DNA of 64,000 nt from Brachionus manjavacas (taxonomy: Eukaryota; Rotifera; Eurotatoria; Ploima; Brachionidae). The stretch covers positions 5,084,001-5,148,000 of the forward strand of contig JAHQIY010000003.1 of assembly GCA_019054805.1 (NCBI GenBank). Direction: 5' to 3'. The notes under the pieces are model-generated. The model worked only from the letters and a program-made list of their open reading frames with translations. It was not told where the DNA came from and did not search any database. This document shows positions 32,480 through 43,685 of this stretch, piece by piece (the first letter of the stretch is position 1; every line of letters starts with the position of its first letter). The position numbers and the translations under genes are program-made.

Positions 32480-35400
32480 CTAAAAATGTTCAACATCAAT
32501 TATCACAGAAGTAGAAGGACAGACAGAAGAAATATTGATCGACTCGGGTGCGCAAACTTCATTTATTAGCGAAAAATACGCTCAATTAAGAAAATTCAAG
32601 CGTACAAAAATTACGAAAAGAAAAACTGGATTACCGCAAATGGTTCACAGCTGGAAGTTTCAGGACAGACCTCAATCAACATAATGATAGGGAACACGAG
32701 AATTATCGGAACTTTCATCATTAGTAGAAAACTAGCACATGATCTTATAATCGGAGTAGACATTTTAAAACCAAACAATTGCATCGTAGACTACAAAATT
32801 GACAAACTTATTTGTGGCAACTCACAAATCCAGCTTAGAACAAAAGAACCGAGAAAAGAAAAAATTACATATACCTCAAATGCGATTATGATAGAGCCAT
32901 ATTCAAGGCAAGTTTACACAACAAAATCAGAAATAAATGAGGGAAATTTATTAATCGAAAAAGTCGGAAAATTAAACATCATCGAAGCAATACAAGAAGC
33001 AAAAGAACAAATTAAAATATGGGTCGAAAACAATACACCGACAAAATTAGTAATCCATCCGCTTACTCCAATTTGTAAAATTAGCGAACGTCTAGTAATA
33101 AACTCAATAGAAAACGAACAGGAATTCAAGAAATTCATCCAGGAAGGTGTTGAGACAGAGTATATTTCATTTATAAATGATACAAAAAATGAAGAAACAA
33201 ATGAAAAACCATGGAAACCAAGCAAAACAATAAAATTTGACAACAAAAATCTTTCAGGAGAACAAAAGAAAAAACTTGGAGGACTTATAGACAAATATTG
33301 GATGTGTTTCTCAAAAAAAGACGAAGATATTGGAACAGTTGCAGATAAAAACGGAATGCACGATATTAAATTAACTAACGAAAAACCAATTAAGCAAAGA
33401 CCTTATAATATCCCCTATGCCAAGGAGAAATTAGTCGATGAATGCATAGACAAAATGTTGAAAATGAAAATAATCGAACCTTCAAGTAGTGACTGGGCCT
33501 CACCAATTGTGTTAGTAAAGAAAGCAGATAGCAGCGAAAGATTTTGTGTGGACTACAGAAAAGTAAACATGACAACAGTAAAAGACTGCTTTCCAATGCT
33601 AAATATAGAGTCAAAGCTAAATAAATTACATGGTGCTACTATCTTCACATCACTGGACTGTACCTCAGGATACTGGCAAATCAAGTTAACCGAAAGAGCT
33701 AAACAAATCAGCTCATTTATTTGCAGTCGAGGACTATTTCAATTCCGGATGATGCCATTTGGTTTATGAAATGCAGGTGCAACTTTTCAACGTATAATGG
33801 AATTTGTCTTAAACGGGTTGACAAACTCAACAGCATATATTGACGACATCTTAACTTTTTCAAAAAATTTTGAAGAACATCTAACTCAGTTAGAAGAACT
33901 TTTCAAAAGACTAATGGAAGCAAATATCAAAGTAAAAACTTCAAAATGCAAGGTTGCATCAAACGAAACAACTTTCTTGGGATACAAAATATCATCACAG
34001 GGAATGAGTATCCTAGACAATCGCATTGAAGCGATCAAAAAATATCCAAAACCAATATCTGGAAAGAAAGTCAAAGAGTTCCTCGGATTAGCAAGTTATT
34101 ATCGACAATTTATTCGTAACTTTTCAAACATTGTCGATCCTCTAAATAAACTTACCAGAAAAAATGAAAAGTTCAAATGGACTTCAGATTGCGACAAAGC
34201 TTTCGATTCACTTATCAAATCATTAACAACAACACCCATTCTAGCTTTTCCAAATTTCTCAAAGCCTTTTTATTTATCTACCGATGCATCGAACGTTGGA
34301 ATTGGAGCAGTTCTAAGCCAAAAAGACAATCAAGATAGAGAAAGAGTGATATTCTATGCGAGTCGATCACTAAACCAAGCCGAAAGAAATTATAGTACAA
34401 TAGAACGGGAGCTCCTAGGAATAGTTTTTGCCGTCGAAAAATTTAAATACTATTTACACGGTACCGAATTTATAATTTACACGGATCATAACCCTTTAAC
34501 ATATTTAAACAATATTACTTTATCATCCTCACGGCTAACTAGATGGCGTTTGAAGTTGGCCGAATACAATTTTAAAATAATATATAAAAAAGGCTCAATT
34601 AACACAAATGCAGATGCACTTTCAAGAATTGACAAACCAAGTACACAGCAAGTCTACAAAGAAGACTTGATTGAAACATTACTCAACATCAACCAAGAAT
34701 TTCATAAAGACAATATCAAATATTTAGATGATAACATAACAAAAACACAAAAACCAATTATATTAGCAATTTCAAAACAGACAAATTCACATAACGACTT
34801 AATAGAATTTGTAAACCGAAATTTTGATGGTTTGACTCCGCCAATTAGGCACAATAAAAGAGTAGGAGAATGCATAAAAAAGGTCAATAAAGATGGACGC
34901 ATCATAATTTACCTGATAGTAAGAAGTTCAAAAGAAAAACCATCGATTTCAACTATTGAAAAATGTTTTAAAAACCCAGCAAAAGAATGTAAAACAAATG
35001 GAATAGACAGCATACCAAAGATGTTTAAAAGCCTCGGATGGGTAAATATGTCAAAAATTATTAATGAAACCATAACCCAAAATGGAATTCAGACCGAAGT
35101 ATATTTAAACAAGGATATCAATATCGAAAGTCTTAACTAAATCAGAGAATCAGACACCCTAAAAATTAATGAAAAATTAAAAATACTACAGAAAAAAGAC
35201 AAAGAAATACAAGACTTAATCAATGGGATTAAAGAAAGAAAAGTAAAAGGATACCATATAGAAGATGGTATATTATTTAAAAACAGAATCAACAAAAGAG
35301 GGAAAAGATTCAAACAATTAGTGGTACCAAAACAATTAAAGGTGGATGTTTTACAAATCTGCCATGATAACTTTACAGGAGCGCATTTGGGACAAAAAAA

Positions 35401-36087
35401 AGACATGGATTAAACTAAGTAATAGGTTTTATTGGACAAATTGTTATAATGAAACCAAAAATTACGTTGAATCATGCGAAATTTGTGCAAAAATAAAAGA
35501 TCCACCAGCAAATCGAGCACATTTAAATCCAATAACCGATTTCAACAAACCATTCGATATGATTGCGGTTGACATTTTAGAATTAAGTCGATCGAATTCA
35601 GGAAATAAATACGTTGTAGTATTCACAGACTATCTAACAAAATGGGTGGAAGCTTTCGCATTACAAAATACAAAAGCTGAAACCATCGCAAAGATACTGA
35701 TAAACGAAATAATAACGCGACATTCAATCCCATCAAAATTACTAAGCGACCAAGGACCGAATTTCTTATCGAATAGAGTCAGGAATGTTTGCGAATACTT
35801 CAAAATCAACAAAATACAAACAACTCCATATCATCCACAGTGTGATGGATTAGTTGAGAGATTCAACAAAACATTATGCAAGATGTTATCAGCATATGCA
35901 AATTCAAATCAAACAAACTGGGATCTATATCTACCATTAGTCCTTTTCGCATATCGGACGGCAGAACAAGCCACAACAGGATTTTCACCATTCAGCTTAC
36001 TCTATGGAAGAGAACCAAGACTAAACGATTTTGACAATTTCAACGTAGGATACGAACCTTCAGAATTCATAATAAAATTGGGAACAT
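32480..36087 (+). other. pol region of gypsy copy A (protease, RT, RNase H, integrase)
   Basis: Domains in order: aspartic protease (DSGAQTSF, about 32.54 kb, with IIGVDIL near 32.75 kb); reverse transcriptase (VDYRKVN, FTSLDCTSGYWQI and the catalytic YIDD near 33.84 kb); RNase H (STDASNVGIGAVLSQ, about 34.28 kb, and TDHNPL); integrase with zinc-binding CEICAK and the core residues in AVDILEL, SDQGPNF and CDGLVERFNK (35.56-35.87 kb). The integrase C-terminal part continues past the MULE at about 38.6-38.97 kb. The order RT-RNase H-integrase is that of Ty3/gypsy. A broken fossil. Confidence 0.85.
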
Positions 36088-36093
36088 ATCGAT

Positions 36094-38584
36094 CCATAGA
36101 AAAAATGTTAATAGAAAAAAGACAAATTTTTCGTCGAAATCTTCCATAGAAAATTATTACATATAAAAATTTACATAGAAAATTATAACATAGAAAAAAG
36201 TCCATAGAAATTTTATAGTAGAAAATTAACATATTTTTTTTTGATACTTTTGCATGTAATAGATTTGATAGATTTAAATAAATTCAAAAACAATTAAGCC
36301 AAAATTTTTTTTTTTCTTTTTTTTTCTTTTTTGTCTCTATTTTTCTATATTTTTATTATTTAAAATATACTTCAAAGATTAAAAAATGGAAGAAAAATTT
36401 AACAGTCTTAGAATCGCTGAAGCATCACCTATTAGATTACGAAACCGAAATATTCCCCGTGATTGTTTTCTAGATAATTCAAAACCCAATAAGAAAATTG
36501 AATCAAGTCAAGATTCAGAAAATACTGGTGGAGATCATACAATTAATCCAATTTTATCCAGTGCGTGCAAAACTTCACTAAGTAGCCATCTAATTTTCGA
36601 TTATAGTGACACTGAATCTACATACAGTCAAACAGATAATGATGAATGCCTTGAACAAGAATTTTATGAAGAAGATGAATTAGATGCATCAGATAAGTCA
36701 AACAAGTCTGACCCGCCAGAGTCTAATTTGAGCACCGAAGCACCCATTTTTGTTCTAACGAAACAAGAAAAGCCAAAAATGATTTTTAAAAATTTTGAAT
36801 ATGTACAGGAAAAAAAATATAAAAATTTAGTTTATTGGAAGTGTTCGGTATACATTCCAGTTCAATGTAAGGCAAGGGTACACACTGATGAAAATAATAA
36901 AATTGTTAGGATTAAAAATGATTTTCATTTTCACGAGGATGAAATGGTAAATTATGAAGACAGAATAAGTAAATATAAAATCGGTAGTGAGATAAAAGCA
37001 AGGGCTGTACTTACTAATGAGAAGCCAAGGACAATTATTAAAGATATTTTTGGTAACGTAAATGTTAATAATGCTTCTTCACTGCCTCCAATGCATAATT
37101 TTAAACAACAGATAGATAGGAAAAGAAAAAAAGAAACTGATTTTTGTAAAGAGGCCAAAACTTTAAAAGAGCTTGTCATTCAAGAAAAAAACAAGCTAAC
37201 TAAATCAGGAAAAGATTTTATCTTATTCGATAGTGGATGTGAAGATGAGGAACGTATTTTAATTGTTTCCACTAAGAAACTACAGGGAAAATATAGAATT
37301 TTAAAACTCTGAGTCAGTTTGGTATGTCGATGGGACTTTTAAAATAAGTCCAGAAATATTTGAACAACTTTTTACTATAAATGTAATAAAAAATAATAGG
37401 AATTTGCCTTTAGTTTATTGTTTTTTGCCTAATAAACAGCAAAAAACATATATTAAATTATTTAATAATTTAAAATCAAAGGGTATTTCAGTAATTCCAG
37501 TCTATATTTTTCCTGATTTTGAACTAGCAATTATTAATTCAATTAGAGAATGCTTTCCCGGTGCTCAAATCGGAGGATGTTATTTCCATTTAACTTCAAA
37601 TTTATGGAAACATGTGACTAATGGCCTAAGAAAAGATCATAAAAATGACAAAAATTTCAAAATTTATTTCAGATATTTAAAATTAATACCATTGGTACCA
37701 TTGAAGCATACAATTTTTGTCTTCAATGAGCTTAAGTCAAAGTCTCCAGAGTCCATAAAACCGATATATGAATATTTTGAAAAAAATTATATTGGTCTTC
37801 CTAACTATCCGGGATCCAAAACAAGATTAGTACCACAGTTTCCAATAGATACCTGGCACGCTTTAAAAAGAGTGACTGAGAACTTGCCCCGTTCAAACAA
37901 AAGTATTGAAGCATGGCATAAAGCTATTTCCCAAGATATTCACAGTCATCCTGAGACCAACAAATTAATTAGCCATTTAATTAAAGAGCAACATCTTATG
38001 GAGATCTGTTTAGAGCAAATAAATTCTGGGGTTTTGTTTCCTCGGGATCAAAGAGAAATCAAAAAAGACCAATCGATTATTAATTTAGCAAAAGATTTTT
38101 CTAAAAAAAATATGTTTGATTATTTACAAAGCATGAATGAAATTATGAAATGTTAATTTTCAATTTTTTTTTTTAATTTTTTTAAAAACATAAACAATTA
38201 ATCAATTAATAATTTTGAACATTTTTTTCCTTTTTATATCAATTTTTACGTCGCCTTTTGGTGTTTTACTCGTATTAAATAAATAAAAAATAATCAATTA
38301 ATAAATATATTTTCTATGTATTTTTTTCTATGATAATTTTCAGTTATTTTTGGAGATTTTCTGAGAAAAAATAGAAAAAAATTTTTGGCTTAATTGTTTT
38401 TGAATTTATTTAAATCTATTACATGCAAAAGTATCAAAAAAAAATATGTTAATTTTCTACTATAAAATTTCTATGGACTTTTTTCTATGTTATAATTTTC
38501 TATGTCAATTTTTATATGTAATAATTTTCTATGGAAGATTTCGACGAAAAATTTGTCTTTTTTCTATTAGCATTTTTTCTATGG
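36094..38584 (+). mobile_element. MULE DNA transposon inserted in gypsy copy A
   Basis: A 2.5-kb element with inverted repeats of about 210 bp (about 36094-36306 and 38379-38584), nearly identical. Both start CCATAGAAAAAATG and share TTTTTCGTCGAAATCTTCC. The subterminal part carries repeated (A)CATAGAAAA words. ATCGAT flanks it on both sides (36088-36093, 38585-38590); because that hexamer is its own complement, it cannot be told whether it is the whole target duplication. Gypsy integrase sequence lies on both outer sides. Near-identical ends suggest a recent insertion. It is absent from the shorter copies B and C. Confidence 0.85.
36386..38156 (+). pseudogene. FLYWCH/MULE-type transposase (one frame change)
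   Basis: Two frames read together as one MULE transposase. The first (36386-37312) has an acidic N-terminus and a FLYWCH-type zinc finger (YWKC ... QCKARVH ... FHFHEDE). The second opens with WYVDGTFKISPEIFEQL at about 37320 and runs to 38156. It has the family signature: first catalytic Asp in DGTF, second in FPDFELAI, a CYFH motif and a Glu in SIEAWHKAI. The change from one frame to the other near 37290-37320 equals one extra base (or two missing). No intron is obvious there, so the gene looks recently broken unless it is a sequence error. Confidence 0.8.
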
Positions 38585-38985
38585 ATCGATATAGTGCCAA
38601 TAAAATTACATGTGAACTGGATACTAGCTAAAAATAAAATTGACAAGCAAGCAGAAACAAACAAAAGAATATATGATTCTAAATATAATTCAAAACAAAT
38701 CGTTTTCAAAGTCGGTGATAAAGTAAGAATAAAAATGCCTCAAACAAAAGTTGGGTTAAAAAAGAAGCTACGAAATGATCTATGGAGTGATCCAGTAGAA
38801 ATTACAAAAATTATCTCAGAACAGAATATAGAAGTAAAAATGAAAAAGAAGAAGAAAGTCATAAACATTAATAATGTAAAATTGAAAGAACCTGATAAAG
38901 AACACATCAGGACTCAAACAACAACCAATAATTTCGGTAGAACTTCAAAACCACTTTATAAAATTTTTTAATATTTAGATACAAA

Positions 38986-39540
38986 ATGATGATCGTAAAT
39001 AAAATTATTCAAAAACTTAATAAAAATAAAAAAAGAAAAGAAATAACAAAAAACAAGATGAACCGTCCAAAAGACGAGTATGGTTTACCAAGAGTACAGC
39101 TTTCAAAAATTTACAATCCGAATGAAGAACCTACCTCGTGCAAAGAAAGGAGAAGAAAAAATAGAGACACAAAAAATGCTAAATTATTGGAAATGAAACC
39201 AGAAATCCTAAAAGCAAAACAAGAAAGAGCTGATTATGCTGAAAAACACCGCGTTTCAGACCAAGACTTACAAATAATTAATGATCTCCCAGAAATACAT
39301 CAAAAATGGCTACAAGAACGTAAATCATTCAATACCGAATACAATGAATACATCAGCAAGAAAGAAGAATTAGAACAAATCCAAAAGGAAATTGCAAAGG
39401 AAAAAGAGCAACAAGAATTGAAAAAACTAATCGAATTCCACAAAAGTAATGCAGAAAAATCTGAAGCGAAACAAACAGCAGAAAAAGAAAACAAAGAAAG
39501 AGGATACAGAAGAGACGTTTTCGGATTCGAAGAAATATAA
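38986..39540 (+). other. Extra ORF downstream of integrase, gypsy copy A
   Basis: A 184-codon frame follows the integrase C-terminus. The product is highly charged, Lys/Glu-rich and probably a long coiled coil (EELEQIQKEIAKEKEQQEL). It has no signal peptide or membrane span, so it is not an envelope protein. The N-terminal part has PKDEYGLPRVQLSKIYNPNEE and a basic ERRRKNRD patch. It ends RRDVFGFEEI. The translation is identical in copy B (49506-50060). Function unknown; it could be an RNA-binding or regulatory accessory protein of this gypsy lineage. Confidence 0.65.
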
Positions 39541-39916
39541 AAATTAGGAACAGATGCAAACATAAAAGGATTTCATATAACAAATAGTATCAAACATTTT
39601 TTTTACGGATGAACCAACACCCAACATCAAAATATCAGATCCAAGACCAAAAAACAATGATAAACTAAAGTCAGCATTAACAAATGAATCAAGAATAATG
39701 TGACATTAAAATTTATAAATAAATTTAAAAAATTTAGAAGGGAGATGTAAAGATGGCAAAAACCATTTTAATATATTAAAAGAAGTTAATGGAAATAACT
39801 TTGAAAAAATTACATAATTTTTATTATAAATATTAAAAACTTTATTATAGAATTTAATTTAAATAAAGAAATCTCAAAATAAAATTAACTTTTTCTTCAA
39901 ATCTTATTTTGAGTAA

Positions 39917-40076
39917 CGATAGCTGCAAAGTTATCGATCTAAGTAGCTTAACGACCTACTTAGAATAAATTCCAACCATTCCGGAAAGGAAGTTGGGACT
40001 AGACGATCAGAATCAGATATCGTTTAGTTTTTCGGACGCTGCAAAGTGTCCAAAAAGTCAGTGCTGCAAAGTACTG
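39917..40076 (+). ncRNA. Chain of six stem-loops, three sharing one loop
   Basis: Six consecutive hairpins, read directly. H1: stem CGATA/TATCG, loop GCTGCAAAGT (39917-39936). H2: TCTAAGTAG/CTACTTAGA, loop CTTAACGAC (39938-39964). H3: TTCCAAC/GTTGGGA enclosing TTCC/GGAA (39970-39998). H4: ACTAGACGAT/ATCGTTTAGT with one G-U pair (39998-40028). H5: GGAC/GTCC, loop GCTGCAAAGT (40034-40051), with outer T and A runs that can pair. H6: CAGT/ACTG, loop GCTGCAAAGT (40059-40076). H1, H5 and H6 have the same 10-nt loop on three unrelated stems. The chain follows the start of the gypsy 3' LTR and precedes the LINE ORF by about 380 bp; it is unclear which element owns it. An identical copy is at 50463-50622. 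Confidence 0.65.
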
Positions 40077-40192
40077 CAGCGCCCTCTTTCACTCTTCGCC
40101 CTACTAGAGCCATATAATTACCACGCATTACAGAAGCATTTAAAGAAAATTTAAAAATTTGAAGCACGCAGTTTTGTCAAATTTACAAAGTT

Positions 40193-40260
40193 GGTAGTCC
40201 GTCCTTCTCACTTTAGCCTTCTGCTCACATATTTTTGACCAGAAAGTGTGAGAAGCTACC
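40193..40260 (+). ncRNA. Seventh hairpin in the LINE leader
   Basis: GGTAG (40193-40197) and CTTCTCAC (40204-40211) pair with GTGAGAAG (40248-40255) and CTACC (40256-40260), leaving a 6-nt bulge and a 36-nt loop. It lies about 115 bp beyond the six-hairpin chain and about 200 bp before the LINE start codon, and is probably part of the LINE 5' UTR. In copy B one base differs (CTTCTCAC to GTTCTCAC), which costs one pair. Confidence 0.5.
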
Positions 40261-40456
40261 TTAAAGTGATCAAATAAAAATTTCAACTTCTTTTTGCCTG
40301 CGCTGGACTTGGTTAGCTTTATTTTTTTATTAAAATTTATCTTTATATTTTCAATTTTCTTGAGTCATTTTTCAAAATTTAAAAATTAAATTTTTTATGT
40401 TAATTAGTTTCACATATTTTATTCTTATTTGGTAATTGTTTTATATTTTTTAAATA

Positions 40457-43400
40457 ATGTCTGAAAAACCAAATATAATTTGTCCTAAGTGTTCTAAAAA
40501 TATGTTTCTCCAAAATGGTTTGAGAAACATTTAAAAATATGTGCTAATAATCTGGGTAATGATAAAGAAATTTTTTCTGGTGATTTACTGAAACAAGTAT
40601 TTCACTTTAGTGATGATTTTTTTGTAAATAAATTTTATGCCCCGTCTTATCCAAATTATTTTGATCAGTTAAAGAAATTTTGTTTAAATTTTAAGAACAA
40701 TTTAAACATTCTTCATTTAAATATAAATTCTCTTTTTCTTAAGAAAGATGAGATAAATGATATTGTATCGCTTCAGTATTTTGATATCATTTCTTTAAAT
40801 GAAACAAAATTAGATAACTCATTTCCTCTTTCCTTTCTAGACTTTCCTAATTATACTGTGAAACGTAGAGATAGATGTAGAGATGGTGGAGGTATTGTTG
40901 TACTTGTTAAAAAGAGTCTGAAAATTACAAACTGTCATTTTCACCTTGACTTTGAAGGTATATCTTTTGAAGTTAGCTCTGTTAAACAAAATTTTAATTT
41001 CCTCTTTTGTTACAAACCACCGTCGTATTCAGATTATGATTTCATTAAAAATCTTGAGCAATTTTTATTATCCTATAATTTGAATTATAGAACCACGATT
41101 ATAGGAGATTTAAATATGGATCATAAATCTGGTGAAAATTGTTTAGTTAAATTTTTAAGGGATTATAACTTAAAAAGCTTAACTAATGAACCTTCACGAA
41201 TAAGTTTCTTGAACAACTCTTGGGAAGTTAAAGCTAAGCTAAGTTATATTGATCATATTATACATCAAGAAGATTTTGATTCTTTTTCAAGTATTGTAGG
41301 TTGTCCTTTCAGTGATCATAAATTTGTACTGGGCTCTTTTCCTATTTCCGTTGAAAGATCTAATATTACCACTTCACATTTTAGGTTAATCAATGAAAGA
41401 AATATTGCTAAAGTTGGAAATTTTTTAAGGAAATTTGATTTTAATTTACTCCGTAAGCTTGATAGTATAGAGAATAAGTGGGGTTTTGTTAAGGAAACAA
41501 TTATAAATGCTATAGAAGAATGTTGTCCTTTAAGAAAATCTATTCGTAAGAAAAATGAGCAATCCCCTTGGTTCGATGCTGAATTAAGATCATTTAGAAA
41601 TTTTAGGGATTATTGTTTTCAGAATTATATGATGGATAAAACAGAACAGAATCTTTTCCAGTATAGGGATGCTAGAAGGGAGTATAAAAAACTAAATCGT
41701 CAAAAAATAAAATTATATTTTGAGGCTAAAAAGTCTAATGACTTCAAAAATTCTAAGAAATTCTGGAATTTTTATAAAACATCCATAAAACTGAGAGGAG
41801 ATGCTGAATTTGACAGCTTTCCAGAAGAACTTTGTTGGGATGTTAAAAAAGCCTCAAATACTGTTGATCAAGTGGAAATGTTTAATAGCTGCTTTGCTTC
41901 TATTGAATCTTCCTCTTTGTCCAGTGAAAATGAATCAGCCAAATACATTTTTGATACATTTAGAGAATTAAAATTTAATGAAAATATTTTAACTCCAGGA
42001 TTTTCATTTTGTGAATTCTCTTTGGATGAAATTAAAAAGGCTGTTGACGAACTCCCTTCGTCAAGCTCCCCTGGATTTGTTGGAATTCAGACCAAGATTA
42101 TCCAAAATCTTAAAGAATTCTTTGTTCCATTATTATATGAGCTCTTTAATAATTGTTTATTTTTTAAAAATATTCCGGAAGACTGGAAAATTGCCATTGT
42201 TAATCCTTTATTTAAAAATAAAGGTGACAGGTCAGATTTAAACAATTATTGGGGGATATCAATCCTATCACCAATAGCAAAAATCTTTGAAAAACTTTTA
42301 GCAAAACAGATATCTTATTATTTTGAATCGAATAAGATTTTATTTAAAGGACAACATGGTTTTAGAAACGGACATTCTTGTCAAACAGTAATCCATGAGT
42401 ATATCAGTGAAATAAATAAAGCTAAAGAAAATAAACTAACAACTGTTTCTTTGTTTATTGACTTTAGGAAAGCATTTGATGTAATTGATTCAAATTTATT
42501 ACTTTTAAAACTTTTTCACTATGGTTTTGATAATTCTTCTTTGGGTCTTCTTTCAAACTATTTTGAAAATAGATCTCAGATAGTTAGAATTGGTTGTGAA
42601 AAGTCTAATCCAGTAAAATTAAAATTAGGTGTCCCGCAAGGATCTGTCCTGGGTCCACTGCTATTTCTTATTTTTGTCAATGATTTACCATTTTTATTTA
42701 AAAATTTAAGTATTAAAATGTTTGCAGATGATACAACAATAAGTATCTCTGAAAAAGACCTTGAAACTTCTTTGATAAAATTAAATGTTACAACAAAAAA
42801 TTTAAATGAATGGTGTATTTTTAACAGAATTGAAATAAACTGGTCAAAAACTTTTTGCATGATTTTTGAAAATAGGAAAAAATTATATCCAGATAAGATT
42901 AGAGTAGGTAATGAAGACATATTAGTTGTAAAGGAAATCTGCTTATTAGGCTTCATAATTGATCAAAATCTTAATTTTACCAAATTTGTATCTAATTTAT
43001 CAATTCAAGTTAATAGGAAATTATTTTCTATCAAGAGAATTTTCTATCTTGCTACTTCAGTAAAGATACAGTTTTTTAAGACTTTTATCCTCCCGTATTT
43101 TGACTATTGCTCTACGCTTTTATGCTATTTTTCAAAAGAAGCAATAAATAAATTAGCTAAAAGTTATTATATCTCTATCATAAAACTTTTAAATCTTAAG
43201 CTAGAAGCAAACAGCTTTAATGAAATAAATAACGCTTTAGAAAAGTATGGTCTTTATTCATTTCAACATCGAATTTTTGAAAGGATGCTAACTTTTTCTT
43301 ATAAATGTCTACTTTATTTCAATGCTCCGCTAATTCTTAAAGAAAAATTAAAGAAAAATGACTCAAAAAATTTGAATTATATTTTAAGGAACAGTAATAA

Positions 43401-43685
43401 CCTTATTGAACCAATGGCCAAATCAAAAAGTGGAGAAAAAACATTTGAACATTTTTTTCAAGATTAATAAATTGCTTTGTGATCAAGAGATCAATGTTGA
43501 AGTTTTCAACGTTTAAGCTATCAATTTTCAATAATATAAATTTAATTTACACAGATTTTGTTTCTAAATTTGAATTGTTTAACTTAAATAGCTTATTGTT
43601 AAATTTTTTCAAATAACTATTAAATCAATAACTCTATTCAATTTTATAAATTTTATTTTAATATTTTTATTTATGTATTTTTTAC
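40457..43685 (+). mobile_element. LINE, copy A (single-ORF, frame broken near the start)
   Basis: Same element as the intact copy at 51003-54014. The ATG is at 40457, but one A is missing from a run at about 40496-40500 (five instead of six), which shifts the frame just after the first zinc-finger cysteines. The remaining frame to 43467 holds the complete endonuclease and reverse transcriptase. A 3' UTR of about 220 bp follows, ending at the module boundary. No poly-A tail or clear target duplication was found. Its 5' end is not resolved and lies between about 40080 and 40457. Confidence 0.85.

Larger units (their letters stand above)
30878..40132 (+). mobile_element. Ty3/gypsy LTR element, copy A (broken, with MULE insertion)
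   Basis: A fossil Ty3/gypsy element. A primer-binding-type start TTGGTGACAGCAG lies at 30878, then gag, protease, reverse transcriptase, RNase H and integrase, an extra ORF, a purine tract AGAAGGGAGA (39736-39745) and the start of a 3' LTR, TGTAAAGATGG (39746). The LTR end is not certain: GCATTACA at about 40132 would give the usual TG...CA ends. No matching 5' LTR was found in front of the primer site, where the MITE and the WIPF fossil lie instead. A MULE is inserted inside integrase. The element is broken, with a handful of breaks. Gag is nearly identical in copies A, B and C, so module duplication is recent; the insertion itself is older than that. Confidence 0.85.
27394..43685. repeat. 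Tandem module, copy A (longest)
   Basis: First of three head-to-tail copies. Homology starts at AGCATAAAAAGCTTTAAA (27394), which recurs at 43686 and 54233 directly after LINE 3' ends. Contents in order: noncoding flank, PIGX, WIPF exon 1 fossil, 198-bp MITE, gypsy element with an inserted MULE, hairpin chain and LINE. At several sites B and C agree against A (for example TTCGGGCGC in A, TTCAGGCGC in B and C), so A diverged first. The identical gag translation over 300 residues in all three shows the copies are recent. Confidence 0.9.

Noticed and set aside
39917-40076. Hairpin chain as a hammerhead ribozyme
   Set aside because: The conserved CTGATGA and GAAA core elements are absent, and I could not draw an HDV-like double pseudoknot either.
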